Assembly: GCA_937892955.1 (NCBI GenBank)
Contig: CALBKH010000051.1
Span: 22,892 to 86,891 of the forward strand
Length of the DNA stretch: 64,000 bases
From: an uncultured Alphaproteobacteria bacterium
GTDB taxonomy: Bacteria; Pseudomonadota; Alphaproteobacteria; Rhizobiales; Ancalomicrobiaceae
Direction of reading: 5' to 3'
Shown piece after piece: positions 7,742-15,593 of the stretch (positions are counted from its first letter, which is position 1; every line of letters begins with the position of its first letter). The notes under the pieces were generated by a model that was not told where the DNA came from, made no database searches, and was given only the letters and a program-made list of their open reading frames with translations. A program made the position numbers and the translations under genes.

Positions 7742-8008
7742 ATGCGCCCACCGTGTCTCTCCCGTCGCCGGATCTTCGCCCTCTTCGTCGGGGCCGTTAC
7801 GGCGTTCTCGCTTCGGGAGGCCGTCGCCGCCGCCCCGCGCGCCCTCGATTGCCCGACCCGCGACTGCGGTTGGGTCTACGATCCGACGATCGGCGACCCC
7901 GACCACGGCGTCCCGCCGGGCCTCGCCTTCGCCGATCTGCCCGACGATTGGGTCTGTCCGAACTGCGGCCGACCCAAGTCCCTGTGGACGGCCGACCACG
8001 ACGACTGA
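7742..8008 (+). CDS. Exported rubredoxin with a CX4C iron-binding half-site
   Basis: An 88-residue rubredoxin, a one-iron electron carrier. The fold is clear: DCGWVYDPTIGDPDHGVPPG, then FADLPDDWVCPNCGRPKS. Iron ligands would be Cys37, Cys42, Cys72 and Cys75. The first pair is C-x4-C (CPTRDC) instead of the canonical C-x2-C, a variant known from Desulfovibrio Rd-2. Residues 1-30 form an apparent export signal with SRRRIF, a hydrophobic stretch and AVAA, possibly Tat-dependent, whereas most rubredoxins are cytoplasmic. No redox partner is adjacent. The start is the ATG at 7742; no strong ribosome binding site is seen. Confidence 0.8.
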   Translation: MRPPCLSRRRIFALFVGAVTAFSLREAVAAAPRALDCPTRDCGWVYDPTIGDPDHGVPPGLAFADLPDDWVCPNCGRPKSLWTADHDD

Positions 8009-8085
8009 GGCGGCGTGGCCCTTCCCTGCCGGCACGCGCCGACGTCGCATCGAACTCCTCCTCGCCGTCGCGAAAAGGGGCAAGC

Positions 8086-8298
8086 ATGTCCCGCCTCGTC
8101 GTCCCGTGCGTCCTGGAGGCCGGCGCCACCGTCGCCGTCGCAGCCGAGAAGCCGTCCTTCGACTGCGGCACGGCGAAGGCCGCGCGCGAGAAGGTCGTCT
8201 GTCGTGATGCCCGCCTCGCCGCCTCCGACCGGGCGATGGCCGCGGCCCATCGCGCCGACCTCAGCCGAGCGCCAGTTCCTTCAGTCCCAGCCGAATGA
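8086..8298 (+). pseudogene. Truncated LprI/DUF1311-type gene overlapping the ruvA end
   Basis: The ATG at 8086 (after AAAAGGGGCAAGC) opens a 70-residue frame. It has a signal-like start broken by a glutamate (VPCVLEAGATVAVAA), then FDCGTAKAAREKVVC and DARLAASDRAMAAAHR. This is the N-terminal half of the lysozyme-inhibitor LprI/DUF1311 domain, with its first two cysteines. The similarity stops abruptly where the frame runs into the antisense 3-prime end of ruvA (stop at 8261). The remaining half, with the last conserved cysteine, is missing. It is probably a deletion remnant; a short functional protein is less likely. Confidence 0.55.
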
Positions 8299-8881
8299 GC
8301 TTCTCGGTCGGCGCGTCTTCACCCGCCTCCCGCGCCGCCGCCGCCACCGCGGCGCTCGCCTGGAGCTGCGGATAGCCGAGATTGACCAGCGCCGAGACCG
8401 CATCGGCCATCGGCTTCGGCGCCGTCTTCTCGGAGATGCCGCCCGTCAGGCGCACCAGCGCCGGATCGACCGAGGCGAAGCTCGGCGCCTTGTCCTTCAG
8501 CTCCTGGGCGATGCGCTCCGCGAGTTTCTTGCCGACGCCGTTGGCCCGGCACAGCGCGGTGACGTCCTTGAGCGCGATGGCGGACGCCAGTTCCGACGGC
8601 CGCAGCGCCGAAAGCAGCGCCAGCGCCACCTTGGTGCCGACCCCCTGCACGGTGCAGAGCAGGCGGAACCACTCCCGCTCGTCGGCGTCGGCGAAGCCGT
8701 AGAGCCGGATCATGTCCTCGCGCACGATCGTCTCGATGGCGAGCACCGCCGCCTCACCCGGCGACGGCAGGTTCTGCAGCGTCCGCGACGAGCAGTGACA
8801 GACGTAACCGACCCCGTGCACGTCGAGGATGACGTGATCGTCGCCGTATTCCTCGACGATGCCCTTGAGCTTACCGATCAT
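8261..8881 (-). CDS. ruvA: Holliday junction branch migration protein RuvA
   Basis: A 206-residue DNA-binding subunit that holds the four-way junction and recruits RuvB. The N-terminal OB fold MIGKLKGIVEEYGDDHVILD is followed by helix-hairpin-helix motifs (LLCTVQGVGTKVALALLS and LCRANGVGKKLAERIAQEL) and a C-terminal RuvB-contacting domain (about 160-206). The frame is open to 9247, but MIGKLKG at 8881 is the invariant RuvA start. It lies 259 bases downstream of ruvC, separated by an inverted-repeat element. Its 3-prime end overlaps the truncated LprI gene. Confidence 0.97.
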   Translation of the reverse strand: MIGKLKGIVEEYGDDHVILDVHGVGYVCHCSSRTLQNLPSPGEAAVLAIETIVREDMIRLYGFADADEREWFRLLCTVQGVGTKVALALLSALRPSELASAIALKDVTALCRANGVGKKLAERIAQELKDKAPSFASVDPALVRLTGGISEKTAPKPMADAVSALVNLGYPQLQASAAVAAAAREAGEDAPTEKLIRLGLKELALG

Positions 8882-8950
8882 CTCACCTGCTCCTCGCCCC
8901 CGGCACGAGGTCGGGACCCACGATCGGCCGCGCCACGAAGAGAGGCCGCG

Positions 8951-9107
8951 CCCCCCTCCCTGTCCCTCCCCCTCCGGGGGGAAGGGGACGCGAGTGGCCG
9001 ATCCATTCCGAATTCCACGGCTCACCGGGAGCCGAAGCAGTCCCGTCCCGAAAGCCCTCGCCTCGTCGTTCCCTCCCCCCTGGAGGGGGAGGGACAGGGA
9101 GGGGGGG
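8951..9107. repeat. Inverted pair of C-rich repeats between ruvC and ruvA
   Basis: The left arm at 8951-8981 and the right arm at 9076-9107 are reverse complements over about 30 bases with one or two mismatches; both contain CCCTCCCTGTCCCTCCCC or its complement. Each arm ends in a G/C run that can fold back on itself. The spacer of about 95 bases contains no gene. This layout (two oppositely oriented short units) matches a common class of intergenic repeats in Hyphomicrobiales and recurs, with different arm sequence, at 27396-27549 and 60541-60710. Confidence 0.75.
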
Positions 9108-9140
9108 CAGGACGCCGGCGGATCCGACAAAACCCATCCC

Positions 9141-9653
9141 TCACCCTCCGGCGATCCTGAGCGCCCGAGCGAGCGTCTGGCGATGGTGCGCGTGGCAGAT
9201 GGCGATGGCGAGCGCGTCGGCCGCGTCCGCCCCCTTCCAGACGGCACGCGGCAACAGGAGCTTGACCATGTGCTGGATCTGCTCCTTGTCGGCGTGGCCC
9301 GCCCCCACCACCGCCTTCTTCACCGCGTTGGGCTGATACTCCGAGACCGAGAGCCCGGCCTTGGCCGGCACCAGCAGCGCCACGCCGCGCGCCTGGCCGA
9401 GCTTCAGCGTCGAGGTCGGATTGGTGTTGACGAAGGTGTGCTCGACCGCCGCCTCGTCGGGCCCGTGCTCGGCGATCACCGCCGCGAGCCCGTCGTGCAA
9501 CTCGACCAACCGCTCGGCGAGATCGTCTCGTGCCGTCGAGGTGATGGTGCCGCAGGCGACGAAGGACAAGCGATTGGAGACGGCCTCGATCACCCCCCAG
9601 CCGGTACGCTGGAGGCCGGGATCGATACCGATGATTCGCACGACCGAGGACAT
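9141..9653 (-). CDS. ruvC: Holliday junction resolvase RuvC
   Basis: An endonuclease of 170 residues that cuts four-way junctions symmetrically. All four metal-binding acids are present: Asp11 (IIGIDPGLQRTGWG), Glu71 (EHTFVNTN), Asp143 and Asp146 (GADAADALAIAICHAH). Length and start are typical. It is transcribed toward ruvA; yebC lies upstream on the same strand with a secreted-protein gene between, so the usual yebC-ruvC-ruvA run is interrupted. The 43-base gap to the upstream gene suggests co-transcription with it. Confidence 0.97.
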   Translation of the reverse strand: MSSVVRIIGIDPGLQRTGWGVIEAVSNRLSFVACGTITSTARDDLAERLVELHDGLAAVIAEHGPDEAAVEHTFVNTNPTSTLKLGQARGVALLVPAKAGLSVSEYQPNAVKKAVVGAGHADKEQIQHMVKLLLPRAVWKGADAADALAIAICHAHHRQTLARALRIAGG

Positions 9654-9696
9654 GGCCGCGACGCTACATGTTCTTGGTTCGTTTCGTAAAGAGGCA

Positions 9697-10542
9697 TCAC
9701 CGCGCGGAGACGCGGCCGGTCCGAAGCTCGACCGTGGCGCTCCGCCCGCCTTCGAGCGACGCCGCCGCCTCGCTCACCGTGCAGGCGAGCACCGCGATCC
9801 GACCGGGTAGCGGAACGCGCCGGCGCTCGACCGCCCGGCCGCCGGCGAAGGACACGGTGACGAGCGCACCGCGATCCTGGCTCGGCAGGACGACTTCGGG
9901 AACCCGGTCCCGGTCGATGTCGACCATGCAGCCGAGATCGAGGTCGCGCGTCCCGGCGATGTGGTTGGTCACGCCGTCGAGCCGACCGACCTCCACCAGT
10001 TCCCGCCCCTCGCGGCGATAGAAGCGCAGCGACCCGGCCACGTGCGGCGTCACCACGGCGGCGACGAGCCGCTCGCCCGTACCGGCGAAGTCGGCGACGC
10101 CGACGGGATTGAGCCAACGATGCGACCGTCCGATCGGCCGGCTTTCGGCCAGGGGCTCGATCCCGGCGGCGGAAATGCGATAGACGGCGATGGCCGAGCC
10201 TCGAGCGAGATCGGTCCTGACGACGAGCGCCTCCGGTGCGCCGTCACCATCGAGGTCGACGAGACGGACGCGCAGGTCCTCGAAGACCATGTCGGGCTCG
10301 AGCCGCAGGCGATGGACCTTCCCGTCGACCGTGATCGACAGCCCACCCGCTTCGAGACCGTCTCCGAGGATCCCGTGACCGTAGCGATCGGTCGGATCGA
10401 TCAGGCGCGCGACGGCGCCTCCGGCCCGTGTCGTCTGCCCGTCGGGAAGCGGCGTTTCGGCTGCCGCGGCCGAAAGAACGGCGCCTGTCCACAGGGCGAC
10501 CGCCGACGCCCACGAACCGATCGTCCGACGAAGTCGTTTCAT
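9697..10542 (-). CDS. Secreted FG-GAP/VCBS-repeat-like protein
   Basis: A 281-residue exported protein of unknown role. The start at 10542 follows a GGAGGGGG ribosome binding site and gives a standard signal peptide (MKRLRRTIGSW, a hydrophobic stretch, AAAAE). The mature part contains calcium-binding-type loops of FG-GAP or VCBS repeats: VDLDGDGAPEALVVR at about 100 and VDIDRDRVPEVVLPS at about 215. These suggest a beta-propeller. Such proteins act at the cell surface, but no ligand or partner can be named. It is inserted between yebC and ruvC on the same strand, an unusual neighbour for either. Confidence 0.7.
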   Translation of the reverse strand: MKRLRRTIGSWASAVALWTGAVLSAAAAETPLPDGQTTRAGGAVARLIDPTDRYGHGILGDGLEAGGLSITVDGKVHRLRLEPDMVFEDLRVRLVDLDGDGAPEALVVRTDLARGSAIAVYRISAAGIEPLAESRPIGRSHRWLNPVGVADFAGTGERLVAAVVTPHVAGSLRFYRREGRELVEVGRLDGVTNHIAGTRDLDLGCMVDIDRDRVPEVVLPSQDRGALVTVSFAGGRAVERRRVPLPGRIAVLACTVSEAAASLEGGRSATVELRTGRVSAR

Positions 10543-10708
10543 GCCCCCTCCGAGACGATGACGGCCGGAACCACGAACGGCCCGCACGCGTCGAGGCGTT
10601 TTTCGGGACTCTCCCTAGACCACCTCTTTCGCGACGCGGAATCACGTCCCCGCGAAACTCGGCGTGATCGCCCGCACGGCCTTCGCCGCCCCATGGAGAC
10701 GAAGACGT

Positions 10709-10732
10709 GCGCCGGAGGTCCCTCTCCGGCGC
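10709..10732 (-). terminator. Hairpin downstream of yebC
   Basis: GCGCCGGA at 10709-10716 pairs with TCCGGCGC at 10725-10732. It lies 30 bases past the yebC stop. There is no clear T run on the minus strand, so termination strength is uncertain. Confidence 0.4.
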
Positions 10733-10761
10733 CCGTCGGAGTTTCATGCGGCACGTTCGCG

Positions 10762-11511
10762 TCACATCGCGGCGAGCTTGGCCATCACCTCGTCGGAGAT
10801 GTCGAAGTTGGTGAAGACGTTCTGCACGTCGTCGTCGTCTTCGAGCATGCCGATCAGCTTCATCAGCGTCGTCGCCTTCTCCTCGTCGACCGGCACGGTG
10901 TTCTGTGGCCGCCAGTTCGGCTTGATCGATTCCGCCGGACCGAGCGACGCCTCGAGCGCCTTCGACACTTCCGACAGACCTTCGAAGGTGGTCAGGATGG
11001 TGTGGCTCTCCTCGTCGGAGATGACGTCGTCGGCCCCCGCCTCGATCGCCGCCTCGAGCACCGCGTCGGTCGACCCGGCCGAGGCCGGATAGACGATCTC
11101 GCCGACCCGGTCGAAGGAGAAGGAGACGGATCCCGTCTCGCCCAGCGCCCCGCCGAACTTGGTGAAGGCGGCGCGCACCGCACCACCGGTGCGGTTGCGG
11201 TTGTCGGTCAGCGTCTCGACGATCACCGCCGTGCCACCCGGGCCGTAGCCCTCGTAGCGCACCATCTCGTAGGTCTCGGCGTCGGACCCGGAGGCCTTCT
11301 TGATGGCGCGCTCGATGTTGTCCTTCGGCATGTTCTCGGCGCGCGCGTTGAGGATGGCGAGACGCAGCTTGGCGTTCATCGCCGGATCGCCGCCACCGTC
11401 CTTGGCCGCCACGGTGATCTCGCGAGCGAGCTTGGAGAAGAGCTTGGAGCGGACTTTGTCCTGCTTGCCCTTCCGATGCATGATGTTCTTGAACTGTGAA
11501 TGTCCGGCCAT
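10762..11511 (-). CDS. yebC: YebC/PmpR family protein (TACO1-like)
   Basis: A 249-residue member of the YebC family, described as transcriptional regulators and more recently as translation factors at difficult motifs. The hallmark start MAGHSQFKNIMHRKGKQD is present, with GYGPGGTAVIVETLTDNRNR at about residue 90 and the acidic C-terminal region EDDDDVQNVFTNFDI. The frame is open to 11712, but the homologous start is the ATG at 11511. Gene order yebC then ruvC is typical, here with one secreted-protein gene between. Confidence 0.96.
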   Translation of the reverse strand: MAGHSQFKNIMHRKGKQDKVRSKLFSKLAREITVAAKDGGGDPAMNAKLRLAILNARAENMPKDNIERAIKKASGSDAETYEMVRYEGYGPGGTAVIVETLTDNRNRTGGAVRAAFTKFGGALGETGSVSFSFDRVGEIVYPASAGSTDAVLEAAIEAGADDVISDEESHTILTTFEGLSEVSKALEASLGPAESIKPNWRPQNTVPVDEEKATTLMKLIGMLEDDDDVQNVFTNFDISDEVMAKLAAM

Positions 11512-11870
11512 GGCTCTCGTCTCTCGGTCGGTCTGTCGCCCCGCCTCGATCCACCGCCCACCAGCCGCACGTTCACGCAGGACCCGGGGTCCGGCGAACA
11601 CGGCTGTGACGACGCGGATCATGCCGGCGGTGGCTGCTCGCGAAGTCGGAAATCGGTGGTGCTTATAGGCGCCTCCGGCTCGGAAATCCAGCCGGGGTGT
11701 CCGCGCGACCAATTCTAAGGGAAAATATGTAGCTTCCGTCGAAGGCGAACGTTGCCCTTTACGCGGCGGTAATCAATTCACGTCACAGTTCGATCGAAAT
11801 ATTCCAACTATTGGTTTTTACAACCTGTTTCGTCCGCACCAACCGCCGGTCGAGGAGAGGAAGAAGAACG
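11512..11870. other. Divergent intergenic region yebC / chemotaxis transducer
   Basis: About 360 bases between divergent genes. The half nearest the transducer (11700-11860) is clearly less GC-rich than its surroundings, with ATTCTAAGGGAAAATATGTA and TATTCCAACTATTGGTTTTT stretches. It probably carries the promoters of both genes; I cannot place a convincing -35/-10 pair. Confidence 0.4.
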
Positions 11871-13124
11871 ATGTTCGGCATGTTCGCCAAGCGTGAAACG
11901 CCCGTGGAATCCCAGAGCGCCAGCAATGATGTACTCGGCGTCGCCACGTTGCGCGCCATGCTCGATCAGATGCCGGTGAACGTGCTGCTCGCCGATCCGA
12001 CGAACGGCGACATCGTCTATGTCAACAAGACCAGCGTCGAGACGCTGAAGACCATCCGCCACGAGTTGCCCGCCGGCGTCGATCCGGAGAAGCTCGCCGG
12101 TCGTTCGATGGACGTCTTCCACAAGAACCCGGCCCATCAGCGCCGCATCATCGCCGATCCGAAGAACCTGCCCTGGCGCGCCCGCATCAAGCTGGGCAAG
12201 GAAACGCTCGACCTGCGCGCCTCGGCCATCCACGGAACCGGCGGCGAATATCTCGGCACCATGGTCACGTGGTCGGTGATCACCGGCCTCACCAATGCCA
12301 TCGACACCTTCGAGACCCGGGTCAAGGGCGCCATCGACACCGTCTCCGGTGCCGTCGGCTCGCTCCAGGGCCATGCCTCGAGCATGTCGCGCATCGCCGG
12401 CGAGACCGTCGCCCAGGCGAGCACATCGGCGAACGCCGCCCAGACCGCCACCGACGACGTCGAGAGCGTCGCCGCCGCCGTGCACGAACTCGACAGCTCC
12501 ATCGCCGAGATCTCGCGCCAGGCGTCGATCTCCGCCGAGGTCGCCCGCGGCGGCGTCGTCCATGCCGGTGACGCCCGCGACAAGGTCCAGCGCCTGACCG
12601 AGGCGTCGGAGAAGATCGGCCACGTCGTCGGCCTGATCCAGGACATCGCCTCCCAGACCAACCTCCTCGCCCTCAACGCCACCATCGAGGCGGCGCGCGC
12701 CGGCGAAGCGGGGCGCGGTTTCGCCGTCGTCGCCTCGGAGGTGAAGAACCTCGCCGGTCAGACCACCAAGGCGACCGAGGAGATCACCGGCCAGATCCAG
12801 ACCATCCAGGCCGCCACCCGCGACGCGGTCGCCTCGATGGCCGAAATCTCGACCACCATCGACCGGATGAACGAAGTGGCGAGCGGCATCTCCGCCGCGG
12901 TCGAGGAGCAGTCGGCCACCACCGCCGAGATCGCCCGCTCGGTCGCCGATGCCGCCAACGGCACCCGCGTCGTCGCTTCGACCATGGCCAACCTCCAGGA
13001 CGAGGCGCACGAGACCGGCCGTTCCGCCGACAGCGTCGCCTCCGCCGTCGCCTCGACCGGTCACGAGACCGAGGTCATGCGCACCGAGATCGATCACTTC
13101 ATCGAGATCATCAAGAAGATCTGA
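11871..13124 (+). CDS. Soluble PAS-domain methyl-accepting chemotaxis transducer
   Basis: A 417-residue chemoreceptor without membrane segments, so it senses an intracellular cue. The N-terminal PAS-like domain (about 25-125) includes MLDQMPVNVLLADPTNGDIVYVN. The C-terminal half is a long coiled coil carrying the conserved hairpin tip that binds CheA/CheW, visible in IGLIQDIASQTNLLALNA-type sequence and EAGRGFAVVASEVKNLA. The start at 11871 follows GAGGAAGAAGAACG; the frame extends upstream but without MCP character. No che genes are in the window, so it stands alone as an orphan receptor gene. Confidence 0.9.
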   Translation: MFGMFAKRETPVESQSASNDVLGVATLRAMLDQMPVNVLLADPTNGDIVYVNKTSVETLKTIRHELPAGVDPEKLAGRSMDVFHKNPAHQRRIIADPKNLPWRARIKLGKETLDLRASAIHGTGGEYLGTMVTWSVITGLTNAIDTFETRVKGAIDTVSGAVGSLQGHASSMSRIAGETVAQASTSANAAQTATDDVESVAAAVHELDSSIAEISRQASISAEVARGGVVHAGDARDKVQRLTEASEKIGHVVGLIQDIASQTNLLALNATIEAARAGEAGRGFAVVASEVKNLAGQTTKATEEITGQIQTIQAATRDAVASMAEISTTIDRMNEVASGISAAVEEQSATTAEIARSVADAANGTRVVASTMANLQDEAHETGRSADSVASAVASTGHETEVMRTEIDHFIEIIKKI

Positions 13125-13148
13125 CGCGGGTTCCCCCTCGCGCGACCG

Positions 13149-13186
13149 CATCGGCCGTCTCCGTCGGAGGCGGCCGATGTCGTTTT
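13149..13186 (+). terminator. Intrinsic terminator of the chemotaxis transducer gene
   Basis: CATCGGCCG at 13149-13157 pairs with CGGCCGATG at 13171-13179, extended inside by TCTCC/GGAGG, and is followed by TCGTTTT. It lies 25 bases after the stop codon, between convergent genes. Confidence 0.75.
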
Positions 13187-13252
13187 CGCGAGTGCCGCGA
13201 ACGGGGGTCGGGATGCGGGCCGCGCGGCCGAACGGACGACTCGCCTTGCGCC

Positions 13253-14068
13253 TCAGAACCGCGGCTCGATCTGCGCCAGCCGGCCGCCGAGCCGGACCGG
13301 ATGGACCGTACGGGCGAGCCCGCTCGCCTCGTCGATCTCCACCGCCACACCGCACAACGTCGCCTCGCCGCCGGCCGGTTCGAACCGCGCCCGGCCGATC
13401 TTCGAGGTGAAACGGTTGATCGGTTCGTCCTTCTCCATACCGATGACGCTGTCGTAGTCGCCACACATGCCGGCATCGGTCTGGAAGGCGGTGCCGCCGG
13501 CCAGGATCTGGTGATCGGCGGTCGGTACGTGGGTGTGGGTGCCGACGACCAGGCTCGCGCGGCCGTCGACGAAATGCGCCATCGCCTGTTTCTCGCTCGA
13601 CGCCTCGGCATGCACGTCGATCACCACCGCATCGGCCTGCTCGCCGAGCGGGCAGGCATCGAGCTCGCGCTCGACCGCGGCGAAGGGGTCGTCGAGCGGA
13701 TCCATGAAGATCCGCCCCATGACGTTCATCACCAGCACCCGCGCCCCGTTGCGCGCCACGTAGAGGTTGGCGCCGCGCCCCGGCGTGCCGTGCGGATAGT
13801 TGACCGGACGCAGCAGCTTCGGCTGGCGCTCGATGAACACCAACGCCTCGCGCTGATCCCAGGCGTGGTTGCCGAGCGTGATGACGTCGGCACCGGCGTC
13901 GATCAGGTCCTGGGCGATCTCCTCGGTGATGCCGAAGCCACCGGCGGCGTTCTCGCCGTTGACCACGACGAAGTCGAAACGGTGCGCCTCGACGAGGCTC
14001 GGCAGGCGGTCGACCACCACCTTGCGGCCGGCGCGACCGACGACGTCGCCGAGGAAGAGCAATCTCAT
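13253..14068 (-). CDS. YmdB-family metallophosphoesterase
   Basis: A 271-residue metallophosphoesterase of the YmdB type (cyclic-nucleotide phosphodiesterase in Bacillus). The di-metal ligand motifs are complete: FLGDVVGRAGR at the N-terminus, VNGENAAGGFG at about 37, LGNHAWD at about 66, DVHAEASSEKQAM at about 150, and VGTHTHVPTAD at about 175. It is cytoplasmic. The ATG overlaps the last four bases of the upstream 5-FCL gene (ATGA arrangement), so the two are translationally coupled, as in many Hyphomicrobiales. Confidence 0.93.
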   Translation of the reverse strand: MRLLFLGDVVGRAGRKVVVDRLPSLVEAHRFDFVVVNGENAAGGFGITEEIAQDLIDAGADVITLGNHAWDQREALVFIERQPKLLRPVNYPHGTPGRGANLYVARNGARVLVMNVMGRIFMDPLDDPFAAVERELDACPLGEQADAVVIDVHAEASSEKQAMAHFVDGRASLVVGTHTHVPTADHQILAGGTAFQTDAGMCGDYDSVIGMEKDEPINRFTSKIGRARFEPAGGEATLCGVAVEIDEASGLARTVHPVRLGGRLAQIEPRF

Positions 14069-14679
14069 GGCATGTCTCCGCGGGGCATGATCGGCCCCTC
14101 TTCGGTGAGGATCAGATCGAGACGGCGATCGTGCACCTCCTCGGGAACCCGATCGACCCGCTGGGTCGAGAACGCGATGCCGATGCGCAGCACCGGATGC
14201 GATCGCTCCAACCGCTCCAGCGCCCGGTCGTAGAAGCCGCCGCCGTAGCCGATGCGGCCGCCGCGGTCGTCGAAGGCGGCGAGCGGCATCAAGAGCACCT
14301 GCGGTTCGACCTCGGCCGCCGTCGCCGGCGGCTCCGAGAGACCGAAAGCGGCCGCCACCAGCGGCTCGCCCGGCATCCAGCGCCGAAACACCATGGTGAC
14401 GCCGTCGCCGAGGAGCGCCGGCAGCACCAGCGAATGGCCCTTCGCCGCCAGTCGCACCATCGCCGGCCGCGGATCGATCTCGCTGCGGATCGGCCAGAAC
14501 CCGGCGACGATCGCTCGCGGCGCCAGATCGAGCCCGTCGACCAGATCGGCGACCCGCTCCGCCACCGCCGTCCGCACTTCGACGGCGAGCCGGTCACGGC
14601 GCGCCAGCGCGGCGCGGCGCAGGTCGGCCTTGAGAGCGGCGAGGGGTTCGGCGGCGCCGTCGGCGGGCGTCTCGGTCAA
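14065..14679 (-). CDS. 5-formyltetrahydrofolate cyclo-ligase
   Basis: A 204-residue enzyme that converts 5-formyl-THF to 5,10-methenyl-THF using ATP, in one-carbon metabolism. Family marks: basic N-terminal helix ALKADLRRAALARRDRL, VAGFWPIRSEIDPRPAM, and the ATP/folate-binding GRIGYGGGFYDRALERL near residue 145. The start ATG at 14679 has about 15 extra residues before the conserved helix. It overlaps ymdB by four bases. The upstream neighbour is a probable 6S RNA, matching the widespread zapA - 6S RNA - 5-FCL order. Confidence 0.94.
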   Translation of the reverse strand: MTETPADGAAEPLAALKADLRRAALARRDRLAVEVRTAVAERVADLVDGLDLAPRAIVAGFWPIRSEIDPRPAMVRLAAKGHSLVLPALLGDGVTMVFRRWMPGEPLVAAAFGLSEPPATAAEVEPQVLLMPLAAFDDRGGRIGYGGGFYDRALERLERSHPVLRIGIAFSTQRVDRVPEEVHDRRLDLILTEEGPIMPRGDMP

Positions 14680-14749
14680 CGGCGGAACCGGGTCGAGAGG
14701 GAAAGGGGAGTGACGAAGCCACCTCGATCGATGGAGAAATCGATCCCGG

Positions 14750-14871
14750 GAAACCTACAACGTAGGTGGGCGCCGTGTGGAAAGGCCCACGGGCCGATCC
14801 AGGTACAGCTCCCGTTCGGATCGATAAGGCCCCGGGGATACAGTCTCCTGTCGCACCGCGCAGCCTCGTCG
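14750..14871 (-). ncRNA. ssrS: Probable 6S RNA between zapA and 5-FCL
   Basis: 6S RNA binds the housekeeping RNA polymerase holoenzyme. This locus (zapA - ssrS - 5-FCL) is its conserved position in proteobacteria. On the minus strand a TATATT -10-like box (14878-14883) precedes the start. The transcript can pair its ends (GGCGCCG with CGGCGCC), has a terminal hairpin closed by CGATCC/GGATCG, and ends with an ACCTAC/GTAGGT hairpin (14753-14767) followed by TTTCCC. The length of about 120 nt is short for 6S RNA. The call rests on position and fold, not on a covariance-model hit. Confidence 0.45.
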
Positions 14872-14936
14872 GCGCCGAATATAGGGTGCGCCGCGGCGGC
14901 CCGCCACAGGTCGTGCGACGGAATTCGTCGGGGGGC

Positions 14937-15299
14937 TCAGCGCCGCGGTTCGATCGCCTGGGCGAGGCTCTCGATGCGCGCCACCGTCTCGTCGATACGC
15001 CGGGCGATCTCGGCCTCGACCTGATCGCGCCGTTCGATCACCGCCGCCCGCGTCTCGCGCAGAGACCGGTTCTCCGCCTCGAGGCTCTTCAGCTTGCGCT
15101 GCGTCTCGGCGAGTTCGTCCATCGCCATCACGGCCGCCATGACGGTGAGCCGCTGATCGCCGATCTCGCCGAACGAACCGCGCAGCGAATGGATGGAGTC
15201 GTCGATCCGCTGGGCCAGCCCCTGCAGATGCGCCTCCTGGCCGTCTTCGCAGGCCATGCGGTAGATCTTGCCGTTGATGGTGACGCTCACCTGGGCCAT
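14937..15299 (-). CDS. zapA: Cell division protein ZapA
   Basis: A 120-residue FtsZ-ring-associated protein that cross-links FtsZ filaments. The N-terminal VSVTINGKIYRMACEDGQE is the ZapA globular head, and residues 60-120 form a long coiled coil (ELAETQRKLKSLEAENRSL). The start at 15299 is the standard MAQVSVTINGK. It is 12 bases downstream of the DUF4164 gene, the usual pair in Hyphomicrobiales, and probably forms one transcript with it. Confidence 0.94.
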   Translation of the reverse strand: MAQVSVTINGKIYRMACEDGQEAHLQGLAQRIDDSIHSLRGSFGEIGDQRLTVMAAVMAMDELAETQRKLKSLEAENRSLRETRAAVIERRDQVEAEIARRIDETVARIESLAQAIEPRR

Positions 15300-15311
15300 C
15301 GTCCGCCGCCC

Positions 15312-15593
15312 TCACCCGCCGTGCGCATCGAGAACGGCGCGGATCGACTCCATCGCCGCCACCAGACGGCGCGACACCTCGCGATTGGTGTCCTCCAGCC
15401 GGGTCGAGCGCGCCTTCTCCTGATCGAGGTCCTGGACGATGCGCGACCGGTCCTCGCCGAGGCGGACGATCTCCTCCTCGAGCGTCGCCGCCGATCGATC
15501 CGTCTCGAAACGCCGTTCCGCGGCCGCCTCGAGCCGCTCCATCGCCGCCGTCAGCCGCCCGAGCGCCGCCTCGAGGGCAGGTGCCTGAACCAT
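15312..15593 (-). CDS. DUF4164 coiled-coil protein
   Basis: A 93-residue, almost entirely helical protein with heptad-like Leu/Ala spacing (ALGRLTAAMERLEAAAERR, then EEEIVRLGEDRSRIVQDL). It fits DUF4164, a family found immediately upstream of zapA in Hyphomicrobiales and presumed to act in division, though I know of no assigned biochemical role. The start at 15593 (MVQAPALEAAL) is chosen because the longer upstream frame is Arg/Pro-rich and lacks family character. Confidence 0.8.
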   Translation of the reverse strand: MVQAPALEAALGRLTAAMERLEAAAERRFETDRSAATLEEEIVRLGEDRSRIVQDLDQEKARSTRLEDTNREVSRRLVAAMESIRAVLDAHGG

